Positions 42,366 to 54,320 of a stretch of DNA of 64,000 nucleotides are shown here, piece after piece. The first letter of the stretch is position 1; every line of letters starts with the position of its first letter. A model generated the notes under the pieces. That model saw nothing but the letters and a program-made list of their open reading frames with translations, was not told the origin of the DNA and did no database searches. Origin of the DNA: Congeria kusceri (taxonomy: Eukaryota > Mollusca > Bivalvia > Myida > Dreissenidae); the NCBI GenBank assembly GCA_027627225.1, contig CM051024.1, positions 78,459,004 through 78,523,003 on the forward strand, in the 5' to 3' direction. The translations under genes were made by a program, and so were the position numbers.

Positions 42366-43480
42366 TTTAAGAAACAAATAATAATTCAGTTCTATAAGAG
42401 CATTTTAATACTAGCACTGGTAAAAATAATTAGTGGTTTGTGACCATAGTTGTGCGGTGATGTATTTTCTTTTGCACACGGCATTTCGGATTGAGAAATT
42501 GAAACGACTACGCGTTTTAAAAGGTTTATATTTTGCGTCAGAAATTTAATTCATTATGAATACTTAACAGATATTTGTTGCGAAAGAGTGTTTGCGTTAG
42601 CGTTTATGGTGTTGGAGCTAGCTTTGTAACGGTTTCAATCAACAACAGTTATTTTTGTCGTGATTTACGCTTGAGTGCACCTGCACGCGAGGTCGATGTT
42701 GACCACAAAGGCAAGATGGAGGACCTATTATGTGAGGTAATTACTCTAATCAGTTTTGCATTGCAGGATTACAATGGAGAATGCCGTTATATGAGGGGTT
42801 AACCTTAAATGAATGATGGGGCAAAAGCAAATTATAATTTGTGTGCTGGATAAGTTTAAATGAAAGTAACAAAAGTATAATTATTAATTTATGTACTAGT
42901 ACTGCAAATTAATTAGGATAAAGTAACAAGATTGTTAGGTAAAATATAGGTATCAGTTGTATTCATTTAGAGTGCAACAATTGTTTCCATTGCGTTAATT
43001 GAAATATAATATTAATATAGCAGGCAACAATATTTAAAATGTTAACACGTGTACTTGAGTGGTACCATTTTGTACTACTCTTATATAATGCTGCAATTAT
43101 TTCTGTTATATGAGTATAAGTATATAGCAATCTTACGTTAATATTGACATATAATTATGCAGTTATCATTTGATACAAATACAGAATGAAGCTATTATTT
43201 ACATTGCACAGTTTATATTTACATTTCTACTTAAAGTAAATAATGTGATTAATATACACATGCAAAAATAAATACATTTGTGACCAGACAAATATTTTGA
43301 TATATTGATTACACAAGCGTAAACGGTCACTTATACTGAGATAATAGGTAAATATGTTATGCTGTTAACAATAAAACTATATTGAAATAAGGACAGTATT
43401 GTTACAAACTACACTGTTAGAGTTGGTGTATAGCTGGTGGCATTGGTAAATACAGGTAGTTAAATAGATAACTTGCTATC
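42366..43480. other. gene-free stretch
   Basis: AT-rich. A short ATG-led frame at 42715 ends at a GTAATT donor-like site (KMEDLLCE), but nothing downstream supports an exon. Confidence 0.3.
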
Positions 43481-43486
43481 ACTTAA

Positions 43487-46400
43487 ACTTACTGAATATG
43501 AAGCGAATAAATTTTGCTTGTATTCTGTAATAGTTGTAAGGAATTAGATGTTAGGATTGTAATAAGAGTAGCATCATAAAGATCATGTCCTAAGAATTGT
43601 TCTCTTTCAGATTTAAAGAAACCGCAGTTCAGTAGATAGTGATGTTCGGAGCCAACTTGACCAGAGTTACAAAGTCTGCATATTCTTTCCTCAAATGCGG
43701 TTCCATCGTATCGACCGGTTTCAACTGGGAACCAGTGATTTGCAGTTCTAAATTTAAAGAGGTATGTATATTCAGTTTTTGAAAGTTTTATAAAGTAGTC
43801 TTCAAAGGATGGAGTTTGTTTGAAACTGTATATATTTGTCCCTTAAGTGTTTGCTGTAGTTGAGTGTGCCATTGGGTTTTGAATTGGGTTAATAATTTGG
43901 CTTTGACTAAGCGGTAAATATTATTCGGGGTTGTTAGGAATTGGTTATCCCATAAGTTACTTAAGTTTACTGAGGTGAGGATTTCTTTAATTTTGTTGGC
44001 CCATTTAAAATTTGAGTTTGGCAAGTTCATCATGTATTTATAGATTTGGATAGATAATTTCTGATCTTTGCCTATTAAGATTCTATTCCAAAATGAGATC
44101 ATGCGACTTTTGATGTTAATTGCTATAGGGTATCTGCCAAGTTCACCATATAAAAAAGCCATTGGGGTTGATTTCCGAGCATTCGTAATTTTTCTAAGAA
44201 AGTTATTATGGACTTTCTCCAAGATATCTACATTTTCAAAACCAAACATTTCCGAGCCATAGATTAAAATTGGTAAAACAGTGTGGTCGAAAAGTTTAAG
44301 AATTAAATCAATAGGTAGCTCTGCATTATTTGCTCTAGTATATAGTATTAAATGCCAGTTATCACAGTATTTATGGAAGATATTTAAACTATTTTGGAAG
44401 TCTATTTTTGAATCAGATAAAATCACAGTGTCACCAGCATAAAGTAGAATAAGTAGTTTTAGCCAAAGAGACAAATCCAGTTCTATGCCAGTTGAGCTAT
44501 TGAGGTGCATATGTGTTTGAAGGTCATTTAAGAAGATGGAAAAAAGAATTGGAGATAGATATTCGCCTTGTCTTACGCCAATTTCTGATATGAAGGTTCT
44601 GAAATATTGCCGTTAATAGTGATACTAGATTTGATATTGTTGTACATGTTTTGAATTAAATGTAGAAACTTGCCATTTATATTTTGTTTAATACGTTTGT
44701 GCATAGGCCAATTCGCCAAACCTTGTCGAAGGCTTGTGAAAAATCAATGAAGGCGCAGAATAGCTTTTGTTTTCTTTTTTTCAGTATTTCGATCAATGAT
44801 TGTAATGTAAAAATATGGTCAGAGCAAGAGTAGCCTTTCCTAAAGCAAGCTTGATTTTCATCTAAAATATTATTTTCGTTAAGGAGTTTGTTTAATCTTT
44901 CATTGAGTATGGAAGTAAAATGATTACCTAGACAACTGAGGATAGCAATTGGTGGGTAGTTATTAGGATCTTTAGGGTCACCTTTGTTTATAAATATAGG
45001 TATGATTATTCCATTGAGCCAGCTTTGTGGAATGAACCCTGTTTCCAGTACACAGTTAATTAATTTATGGTAAACAGGCATCAGTAGATGTTTAGTGGAC
45101 TTGATATACTCATTTAAAATATTGTCAAATGGGCTAGGTGTTTTGGAATTTTTAAGCTTTGTGATACATTTTTCTATTTCTTCTTCAGTAATTGGGGTAT
45201 TAAGCCTGTTGCTTGTGTCATTTTGTAGATGGGAGTTTGTGTCATTGAAGCGATTGACATTGATTGTGCTGGTATTAATTTCTTTGAAGTGATCATGAAA
45301 TTCATCTGATGTTGGTCTAGTTTTAACTTTAGTTTTTGGTTTAAGTTTATTTAAAAAGGACCAGTACTGTTTAGGATTTTTGTCGGACATGGAACGAAGT
45401 TTATTTGACATGTTATGTTTGCTGGCATTAATGTGGTAGTTCATAGTGCGTTTATATTGCTTACTGGCATTGATCATTCTTTGTTTGTTGTCTATAGTTT
45501 TGTTTTTTGTGTAGTCATTTTTGGCAGTATGATAATTTTTTCGTGCTTTAGAACATAGAGGACCAAACCATGGTTTATTGTTTTCTGGTCTATTATGATG
45601 AAATCGTTTTTTATTTTCAGGGTATGTGCTGGTGAAAGCTTGATGGAATACTGATTGGAGTTGATCGGTTATGTGCTCAATTGTCTGCTGTGATTGTGGG
45701 TAAGTGTTTATTTGCAAGAGTATTTGGTCTATTATGTTAAGGTTAATATTGTTAACAAATTGGTTGGACAAGTCAGGATTCCATTTTGGTTTCTGATTCA
45801 TGTCAGTTAGATTTTTGGTGGAAATATTGGAGCATTTTCTGTGTGGTATGTTTATGGACCAAGTGAGGGCATTATGACCATCTGACAACAGTGAATCTGT
45901 TTCAATGATAAGAAAATCTAAGAGAAAGTAAAAGCAATCAGATGAAGCAATTACATAGTCAATTGTAGATTTATTTCTGAAAGTAAAAGATATCACAATC
46001 ATTACCTGATGATAGTCTTCCATTGAGGATAAAAATGTTGTTATTTTTGCATAAATCAATAAGTCGGAATCCATGGGTATTTGACCGATGGTCTTTAGAA
46101 GTAGGAATAAGTGGGATAGATAATTGTCCAAGGGTTTTATATTTGTCAAGTTGGCTCTGATATCATCATCGATATCGAAAATGTCATTTAAATGGGGATC
46201 TGTAGTTATGAAATCTTTCATGCTTCCAACTCTGCTTTCGAAATCTCCTGCAAGCATTAGATATTTATGTTCATTACATTTTTGAGAGATTTCATTTTCA
46301 AAGGCCATAAACTCGTCATCGTTGAAAAATTTGGAGTTTTTGGGTGAAACGTGTACAGCTCCTATTATAATATTTTCATCAAGTTTCGCTAACGATTTGC

Positions 46401-46755
46401 AACTGGATATCCATAGTACATATTCAGAGTTTGATTGTAGGATTTTAACTGAGGAAGTAAGTTGGTCTTTAACAAATATACCAGTGCCACCAGATTTACG
46501 CATATACTCTTGTTCTCTGTGTTTGGCTAAATATTCATAGTTATTTATTTGAATAATATCGTGTTCATCAGTGTGGGTTTCCGAGATACAAAATATATCG
46601 TAATTACTAATGAGTTCAGTGAATTCTGGGTAATTGAGTCTTTTCTTGAGTCCACTAACGTCTAAAGTTCCTAATTTTATGTTTTTCTCTTTCAGATTAG
46701 AGAGTGATTCGACCCCCCCCCCCCCCTCTGGCCTAGTGGGGATGGCTGCTGGCAT
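43487..46755 (-). pseudogene. ORF2: endonuclease-reverse transcriptase, inactive
   Basis: From ATG 46755: an EEP endonuclease with FCISETHTDEHD, GGTGIFVKD, IIGAVHVSPK, LAGDFESRVG (normally GDFN), IDYVIA and SDGHNALTW. Then a linker, the RT fingers (NGIIIPIFINKGDP..NYPPIAI), FRKGYSCSDHIF and AFIDFSQAFDKVWR. Frameshifts at about 44680-44700 and 44600 lead to IGVRQGEYLSPILFS and LLYAGDTVILS, where the first catalytic Asp of YADD is Gly (codon at 44433-44435). About 70 residues after NWHL are missing. The C-terminus has NHWFPVETGRYDG..ERICRLCNSG....EHHYLLNC, the usual zinc knuckle. Inside the endonuclease two compensating frameshifts (about 46125 and 45985) leave roughly 45 residues out of frame but the reading open. 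Confidence 0.85.
46713..46726. repeat. C14 homopolymer near the ORF1/ORF2 junction
   Basis: Fourteen consecutive C on plus (G on the coding strand), 7 bp downstream of the ORF1 stop and early in ORF2, encoding Gly-Gly-Gly-Gly. Prone to slippage or miscalling. Confidence 0.85.
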
Positions 46756-47715
46756 CTGGAGCCCTGTTCAAATTTGGCGTCTGTGGAGTATTCCGGTTTT
46801 GTACAGACTCAGCAGTACGAGAGGTGTCCCATGGACGTTGTATCCCCTGCACCGAGGACTGTGCGCTCAGGGGAGTTCTAGGGGATACCGGCGGATGTTT
46901 ACGAGTGTTTGCCCTCGAAGGATGACGGGATACGGACTGTGTTCGCCTAGATATGTGCTCAGCGTTCTGGGCTGGTGTATTAGGAGTGTTGAGCACTGTT
47001 GTGTTTCTGGGGATGACAGTGATTGTGTTGACAACAGGAGGATTAACGTTTAGGTTCCTGATGTGGGACGGTGGTTCGGAGTGTGTCTGCTTGGATTGGA
47101 AGGCTTGTGAGTTAGCAGAGACTCTGTTGCCCTGGAGGATCGCGTTCCAGTCAGGCAATATGTCGTCGACTACCTTGCCGTCTACAACAATGTTTGCAGG
47201 GAAGACTATGGAGACTTTGCTGCGTGGATATATTTCGCGAAGTTTCTTGTATTTTGGCCAAAGTGTTTTCCGTGCTTGAGTTATTTCCTTTGGATAGTCT
47301 CTGTTGAAGCAAAAATGAGACCCTCTTAGCCGGTTTGCACGTGAGAGGACATTAACTGTGTTTTGATAGTCCAGAAAGTTCACAATAATACCTCTCGTGG
47401 CACCCTTAGAAAATCTTCCAAGACGGTGTGCTCGCTGGATATGAGGACGAGGGGTTAGCTGGAGCTGTTCAGCCAGGAAATGTGCTATGACATTGTGGCA
47501 GTTTTCATCTCTCTGTTCGCTGATCCCGCCAAATATGAGATTGTTCCTTCGACTCCTTGCCTCAATGTCAATAGATTTGTATTGCAGGAGTTTGATTCGT
47601 GAATTGTGATCAGATAATGACCCTTCAGTGGATATAATTTGTGTATGCATTAGTAAACATTCATCCACTTTGGCTTCCCAATTGTCAACGGACCACTTGA
47701 CTGAAAGAAAGTACT
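46733..47715 (-). pseudogene. ORF1: RNA-binding protein of the LINE
   Basis: Open for over 320 codons after a TAG near 47715: SVKWSVDNWEAKVDE, a short coiled region, IEARSRRNNLIFGGI, HIQRAHRLGRF, RGIIVNFLDYQ, FNRDYPKEI..ARKTLWPKYK, VVDDILPDWN, then a long Asn/Thr/Pro/Ser tail to SSHPH-stop. This is the RRM/CTD-like ORF1 core of CR1/L2-type LINEs. No ATG precedes the core in frame, so the N-terminus is lost or was spliced on. The stop overlaps the ORF2 start by 23 bp in another frame. Confidence 0.75.
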
Positions 47716-47720
47716 TGTTC

Positions 47721-49320
47721 TATGGGTAAATTACCCATGTCAGACAGGTACACCTGATATAAGTATTCAACAGGTATCCAGTGTTTGTACATATGGGATT
47801 ACGTCAGGTTGTGTTTATTACAGAAATTACTCTTATATGTTACATTAATGACATTGTTACCATTAAACAATCTTACTTTGACAAACACTGGTGCTATATA
47901 ATGCTATCATGATTTGTGAATTACTGCTCTTCTAAAATATTCCCGTGTCAGTACATTATACCAATTCTCAAATAGTATGTGCTTGATTAATCATTAAGAT
48001 GTAAACACATGACTAACTACACCTCTAATTATGTTAAGTGGCTTCTGCATGTATTACTTAACAATAATTTTATATAAATAAATATGTTTTACATAACAAT
48101 ACATAATTGTAGCTCATGATTGTAATACTTAATGAAATATAAACACATAAATAAATAAATTAATTAATTAATAAACAAAGAAAAAAATAAAAATAAAACC
48201 GCCTCTACTTGTCAAATTTGTGTTTCTACACAATTGTCATTTTCTACACAATTGTCATTATGTAGATGTAACATGTCATTAATATATAACTTTATCTCTG
48301 TGTGTGTTTTAAAAAAAAAGTCAACACTTAAATGTAGTGAATATTTATGCTTCATCTTGTATATATGTGTGTAAATATTTATAGAAGGCATGGTTTTGTG
48401 TCTGTTTTTGTTTTTTTCTTTTCTTTGCAAACAAAATTATTCAATCAATGTGGTACTCTTAGTGCATTGATTAGAAGAGTTAATGAGATACATATACATA
48501 TAAAAATATCCACATTATATTTAACGTTTTTTGTTTAACATGTATATAATCAGGATTATTCACCTAACATTAATAACAATACATATTTCAAATAATCTTG
48601 GAAGTTGTTGCTTTTGTGTTTTCAAGATTGTTTCAATTATTAAAATTTAAATAAGAACAATCATTGACTCCCTCTCCTTTCTCTTGTGTTAATATAAGAT
48701 TATGGTATGGGGGAGTTATCCGCATTTTTATCCTGTATCTAACTTGAATAAAATACACAGTTATACAAAGATATATACATTTCATTGAACTATGCAAATA
48801 AATACAGAGATGCAGAAAGTAACTGTAATTTGACTATTGAAATAAAATGTTGAAATTGTAAAACACCCTTATCTGCTAAGATGTTTTGTTTTCTAGCAAC
48901 TATAATTAGATTAAAAAATGTTTGGCTAACATTACAAGTGGATATGGTGAGGTTAATTATAACCAATACCCTAGTTCATTGCATAGTAAATTTAAAACCA
49001 TACATTTATATCTAACATTGCACGCGGTATGGTTATAAATATTATCTGTTACCAATACCTTTATTCATTGCTTAGTAGAAACCATACATTAATATCTTTA
49101 CATTTTACCTACTACAAATGATATCCAAATAATATTTTCAAACCACTATCTTTGTAACAACCAGTTCCTAGTGCTACTGTCATATGTTTTGTTTATGTTA
49201 CATTTTAGTACACACTATGTTTACTGATTGCTTGTGTATTCCTATGCACGTATATAGTTAGTAGCTACTAAAGGTTGTTAGTGATGTGTTTATACATTTG
49301 CAATTGACCGATCGCTGGGT
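47721..49320. other. gene-free spacer
   Basis: AT-rich. GTGAATTACTGCTCTT at about 47919 also occurs at 41175, hinting at a shared old repeat. Otherwise nothing seen. Confidence 0.35.
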
Positions 49321-49334
49321 TTTGATTGACAGCT

Positions 49335-49380
49335 GCATCTGACCAATCAGAGCGCTACAATTTATTCACCGCGGTTAACG
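49335..49380 (+). promoter_or_regulatory. CCAAT box and GC-rich patch before the THAP exon
   Basis: GACCAATCAGAGCGC at about 49340 is a good CCAAT box, followed by CACCGCGGTTAACG. It lies about 110 bp upstream of the THAP exon. The function is inferred from position. Confidence 0.35.
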
Positions 49381-49453
49381 TCATTGTTGACAGACACGAT
49401 CTCCGACATCTTGTTTTTTTTTTTTTACGGAGAACTAGAATTTCAGAAAAAAA

Positions 49454-49669
49454 GTGGTGAGACGTGTTGCCGGGGAAAATGTTACACCGATTCAAGGTTA
49501 TCCAGACAGGTTAACGGATGGCATAGTGTTCATCCTGTTCCGTAAACCGGCCACGAAGCTCGATGAATGTCGAGAGAGGATACGCCGCTGTGGTCGACCG
49601 AGGGAGCAGAGTAACGAAGAAGTGCTTCGTGATCCTTCAAAAAACAAACACGTTTATGTTTGACCGAAT
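49454..49669 (+). pseudogene. transposase exon 1: degenerate THAP domain
   Basis: Reads TPIQGYPDRLTDGIVFILFRKPATKLDECRERIRRCGRP...KNKHVYV-TGA-P-N, then donor AAT|GTAAAG, phase 0. Joined to H-F of the next exon this gives stop-P-N-H-F where THAP domains have C-x-x-H-F, so TGA replaces the third zinc ligand. The N-terminal C-x-x-x-C pair appears only in a neighbouring frame (CCRGKC at about 49466), implying indels. The conserved THAP Trp after the ECR segment is also absent. THAP domains bind element ends as zinc fingers. Confidence 0.6.
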
Positions 49670-50206
49670 GTAAAGTATTCTGCATTTGATTTTCGTATCA
49701 AGTAGTATTTGAATACAATTGTTGTATCTATTGATAATTATATTGAGTAAATGTCATGATTATTATTATTTCGGATAGTACTTCTCGGACGCTGATCGTA
49801 CTGACACATAATGTCGCTATAAACAACTATTTATCGACACTTTCACATATTTTCTATACTGCACCCCAAGTATCAGATGCAGTTTATCACACCTTATCAG
49901 CAGGGTGCGAACAACATGTTGTAAACCATATGTATACAGGGGGTGGTACACTTTGTCCTAAAATGGTACACTTAGGCACTGGATACGCTTCGGAAATGGT
50001 ACGCTTCATCCTGCGCCCATACTTTTATTTAATATTGGAGGCCTATGTGATATAATTTTAGTAATTCATTTAATCTATAACATCGTGTTACAAGAATGTT
50101 TTTCTGAAGTGACACATTGTTATACTGTGTGTTAGTATCTGTGTTTTATTATTTTTTTAGGAAATGAAAATATTAATAAATTAATAAATCACATGTTATC
50201 TTCCAG

Positions 50207-50358
50207 CATTTCAGGGACGGTAAACCTACAGCGCAGTTTTTATACCCAGAACATGCACTTGATCACAACAAAAATACCCCTGTTCGCCCACCGCCTAAAC
50301 GTAGAGGCAATTCTGAACCACCAAAAAAGCGTATAAAATTCGACACTGGAATGCAAAT
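50207..50358 (+). pseudogene. transposase exon 2: end of THAP and basic linker
   Basis: TTCCAG acceptor; HFRDGKPTAQFLYPEHAL matches the HF..GKPT...P end of mollusc and cnidarian THAP domains. Then PPPKRRGNSEPPKKRIKF, a likely bipartite nuclear localisation signal. Donor CAAAT|GTAAGT, phase 2. The exon itself has no break. Confidence 0.65.
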
Positions 50359-51101
50359 GTAAGTTAATATTTAAAATATCAGTATACATTGTTAATTAAC
50401 TTGTTTGTATTGTTATACAGAGTTCTCGGTAATATATATATGAAAGGATAGCAAAATCAATTATCTGTACTGTCCTGCTGGTCCCAGTCTGCACATAAGT
50501 AAAATGTAGGCACAAAGGCCCCACATTTACATTGTAATTGCATAAGGATTTATCGTTTACTTCGGATTAGCAGCAAACAGCAATTTAATAAAAATACCTG
50601 ACCACTAATTGGAATTAAGCAAAACTAGGCAAGATTTTGCAACCCCTGAGATATATATATGTATTAATATCATTACAATATATAAGAAAAATACAATCAT
50701 TGGTTGAAACATTTATTATTATTGTTTGTTTTAATGTTGTTCAGTTGAGATAGTTCCTGTTGTGTTTTTTTGTGTGGTTGTTGTGTTTACATTTACATTT
50801 TTGTTATTGCACAGTGTAATTTTAAAGAAAAACATTAAAATATAGCATATAACATACAGTAAACATAAATAGATATGTTCTGTGCGGTGTATACTTCAGA
50901 ACTGCACCAATTTCTATGTTATTCATATATAGAATGTCTGATTTATTTCACATTTGAAATGTAAATAATTATCAAACCTGACAGACAAAATACAGATTAC
51001 ATCTCTAACAATACTGGAAAAAAACAATATAACAAACAGATTATTAATGTATTTAAATCCAGCATCCAGATTATAATATTTAATATATTTATTTCCTCTA
51101 G

Positions 51102-51222
51102 GGAGGCTGATTATGAGCATGACAGCACAATTCTGTCACACAGGATGTCAACACGACCACCCACGAAGCAATCGCGAGTACTTCAAGTACTAGTTCATCT
51201 AATGCAGATAACAGTATGACAA
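51102..51222 (+). pseudogene. transposase exon 3: Ser/Thr-rich linker
   Basis: CTCTAG acceptor. AT|G joins in phase to give MEADYEHDSTILSH. A frameshift then leads to DVNTTTHEAIASTSSTSSSNADNSM before donor ACAA|GTATGT, phase 1. Low-complexity linker between THAP and the coiled coil. Confidence 0.5.
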
Positions 51223-51589
51223 GTATGTACATAAGGCATCAACATAATCGGTCATGTTTAAAATTCCATTACTCAATTATTTTCTAGAATGCATGCTTCA
51301 GTAGTAAAGGCATTATTGTTTTAAAAGACTTTCATCAATTCACGCTTTGCTAATTAAATATGACACTCCTTACACATTAATATGTTCCATATTATGTATT
51401 GTTTATGAAATTAGATTACCTAATGGAAACGGCAAAAAAACATGCAGCATTTGTTACCTGTGTCGACTTTTTAAAGATATTTGTCATTTACGTAGCATAT
51501 CGATATAATAATTTTTTTGAAGGTATTAAACTTTTGGTAAATCTGTGAACAAGTCTTTTCATTTACTTTATTTAAGAACATATACATCA

Positions 51590-52390
51590 TCGGTACATGT
51601 TGTGGTAAATATGCCCCGCATCGAAGATGGTGTGGTATGTTGGTTTGCTAATGTCGGTCAGTCAGTAGGTCCGTCTGTAGGTCGGTCGGTCAGTCAGAAG
51701 ACCACTTTTGCTTCCGTTCTCTAAGTCAACAGTTTTCATTTGATCTTCACCACACTGCATGAAAATGTATGTATAGCTTTATTCAGTTTAAAACACACAA
51801 GCTTATTTCCGAATGGGTCCTTTTTGGGTTCCTTGCATGATGTTGATTTTGTGATTAATCCAAGGTTTGTGAGCATAACATGTAGGCCAAGTACATTAAT
51901 CAGCCAACATGACTCAGGAATTGTTGAGTTATGGCCCTTGAGTTACCTATAATTGGCTTTTTAGCAGTTTTCGTTCTCTATAAATAGTCTTAACCAATCT
52001 TCATGAATGTATTTGGGCATAATATCTCGACCAATTTAAATAAGCGGCTAAATCATGTCAGGAACTGTAGTTTTATTGCCCTTTATTATACGCCCACTAA
52101 CAAAGTTTAAGGGGGGGGGTATATAGAAGTGAGCTTTTCGGTCTCTTGGTTTTTTTGTTTTCTGGATGATAACTCAAGAAAGGCTTGACATAATATTATT
52201 CCAAATAATTTTTGGTGCACATGTGTAACATCATAGAATACAATACAGGTGAAGTTTGAATTTGGTTACAACCACTTAATTTTGACAGAGTTGATATTTT
52301 AAAGATTGATTTTAACTTAGAGTTTGCATAACTTTTTTACAAACAGCTATTGTTTAAATTCAAATGAATAGTGAATGTGACCTTAGTGGT
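51590..52390. repeat. bivalve-type interspersed repeat
   Basis: TGCCCCGCATCGAAG, (GGTC)n-like 'GTCGGTCAGTCAGTAGGTCCG', 'TTATGGCCCTTGAGTTAC', then TATACGCCCACTAACAAAG followed by G9 and TATATAGAAGTGAGC. These are familiar pieces of abundant non-coding bivalve repeats. It sits between transposase exons 3 and 4 and beyond the YqaJ 3' end. Confidence 0.55.
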
Positions 52391-52400
52391 TTTAATGTCC

Positions 52401-53196
52401 TTATTTTTCAATATTGGAAGCAAATGGCTTAAAGTGGTTCACATATGTATGTGTCATAACTTTCAGCATGGCATTAATCACATCGGTATCTGGATCAATG
52501 ACCTGTTTGTGTAAGTCTTTTCTTGTGTATGTCACAAAGTGACACTCGGAGGCACCTGAAACTAATAATTGCCCTTGGACTTGGAAGTAATGTTTATGAT
52601 TTGTTCTAAGAGTAATTTGATTGTCAATGCTTGTCAAGAAGAAGTCCTTAATGCCACTGACAGCTTCTGGTATGGTCATATCTCTTGCAGAGTAACGACA
52701 TTTGACATCCACAATGACACATTTTCCATCTTTGCAAGCAATGGCATCAGGACTGGCACCATTAAAAGGAAAATTTGAATTAATCACAAAATAAACATCA
52801 TGCAAGTAGGCACCAGTTTACTTGATATACATTGCTTTTGCAGTGGTTTCATTCACTGTGCCATATGAGGTGGCTTTGCTTTCGTTTTTGTTGTAGCAAG
52901 GTGTTGTGTAAGAAAGTAGTGTTAATATCTTTCTTTCTTGTCATAAAGTTACCTAAAACAGAATCAGTTATTCTGGTAGATCTCTGAACATGCCAGTCAC
53001 TGCATAATGACTGTTTTCGTGTTGATCGCTCGATGCTGTACGCTTCGTCCCATGTTAATGACACATTTTGCCATTCATGCTTGTTGGTTTGTAGTAGTTC
53101 ATCGGATTCTTGGGTCAGCCTGACCTGTTTTGGGAGGACGAAATCCCCACATCCATGTTCATTTCTTGGTGCATAAAGAGGCTCTATCAGTGGTGC
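52401..53196 (-). pseudogene. YqaJ-type exonuclease, main exon
   Basis: After a TTTAAAG acceptor: PLIEPLYAPRNEHGCGDFVLP, W..VSLTWDEAYSIERSTRKQ, RSTRITDSVLGNFM, then after a frameshift near 52885 YGTVNETTAKAMYIK-stop-TGAYLHDVYFVIN, PFNGASPDAIACKDGKCVIVDVKC, HKHYFQVQGQLLVSG and FVTYTRKDL. G-A-S-P-D...(V)D-V-K with Q-V-Q-G-Q is the PD-(D/E)xK active-site set of YqaJ/lambda-exonuclease proteins. Host-borne copies in animals are usually carried by transposons. One frameshift and one TAA break it. It ends at a stop at 52401. Confidence 0.75.
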
Positions 53197-53255
53197 CTTT
53201 AAATAATAAAAATAAAGATTGTTTAATATCTTAATTCATTGTACATTATTTTCAG

Positions 53256-54320
53256 CTTGCTCTCCCTTGGACATGCTGGCTCTTGCGGCGGAGAATCAGG
53301 CGCTGAAACAACAAGTGGCAAAGCTGATCCTCTCAATGAAGAATTGCTACGAACTTCGACACAGAATAAAGAGAAGACCAAGAGCAATCCAGAACATGTT
53401 CACTCATTTAGTATTAAGTCATTGAAAACTACAAAAACAAACAATGAATTTATGTATTACACAGGATTCAAGCAAGAACAGTGTAATGCTATTTTTTATT
53501 TTTTTGTTCCCTCATCAGTTATGCCATTTACTATGTCAAAAAATCTAAGTTGTGTTAAAACTATGTCTCTTGAAGATGAGTTGCTAATGGTTCTTATGAA
53601 CCTTAGGCAGGATTATTTTACACATATTGGGAAGTTATTTAATTTGTCATCACAAAATTGTAGCACTATTTTTACAAACTGGAATGAGCATATGTATTCA
53701 GGTTTGGCTCAGTGTCTATTTGGCCACATAGAGATGTTATTATTGAACATATGCCACAGAGATTTAAAGAAGAGTTTCCAAACACATTAGGTAATATTGA
53801 TGGAACTGAAATCAAAATACAAAAACCAAGTTTTTTAATACAGCAAAGTCAGTGCTATTCTGATTACAAATCATCCACTACATTGAAGGGTCTTGTTCGT
53901 ATAGACCCCAGAGGTTCAATTATTTTTGCATCCATGCTTTTCAGTGGTGCTACTTCTGATAAAGAAATAACACACAGTAATGTTTTTTTTTTAATTTAGA
54001 AAGTTTTATTAAAATGGGAAAAATTAAGGAAGGTGATGGAATTATAGCAGATAAAGGCTTTCGCATTCATCATGACATTGAGAAACTTGGACTGCAATTT
54101 TCCCCCATTTGCTACTTCGGGTGTTCAGATGAAACCCTCGGATGTTATTCTTACAGAACAAATTGCCAGACACAGAGTTCATGTCGAACGAGCAATTGCA
54201 AGAGTAAAGCAGTTCAAGATATTAAGTGGCAAAGTTAAACTTGGCATTTTTAGCATAATCAATCAGATCTGGTTTTGTTGCTGCTTATTAACAAACTTTA
54301 TGCCTTTTTTAATTTCATAG
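53256..54320 (+). pseudogene. transposase exon 4: coiled coil, HTH_Tnp_4, DDE_Tnp_4
   Basis: TTTTCAG acceptor, phase 1 from exon 3. SPLDMLALAAENQALKQQV is a leucine-zipper-like helix. After an indel near 53325 comes NEELLRTSTQNKEKTKSN, then the HTH MSLEDELLMVLMNLRQDY...LSSQNCSTIFTNW. After an indel near 53725 comes the DDE core: GNIDGTEIKIQKPS, YSDYKSSTTLKGLV, FSGATSDKEI, GIIADKGF, and after another indel SDVILTEQIARHRVHVERAIARVKQFKIL. D (IDGTE), D (ADKGF) and E (HVERA) are present, so catalytic residues survive although the frame is cut at least four times. The enzyme family is IS5-like PIF/Harbinger-related. Confidence 0.8.

Larger units (their letters stand above)
43480..47720 (-). mobile_element. 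APE-type non-LTR retrotransposon, 5'-truncated (minus)
   Basis: ORF1 (about 47715-46733) and ORF2 (46755 to about 43487) lie in order on the minus strand. Retrotransposition would use ORF1 for RNA binding and ORF2 for target nicking and reverse transcription. The copy is inactive: mutated endonuclease and YADD residues, at least four frameshifts, an RT deletion and no initiator for ORF1. The closest group from memory is the CR1/L2 side of the jockey superfamily. Confidence 0.8.

Noticed and set aside
42575..42802. Possible first exon with MEDLLCE and GTAATT
   Set aside because: No downstream exon or family match; a single donor-like site is not enough.
49756..50055. 99-codon plus frame between THAP exons
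   Set aside because: It lies in the intron of the transposase model and has no recognisable motif.
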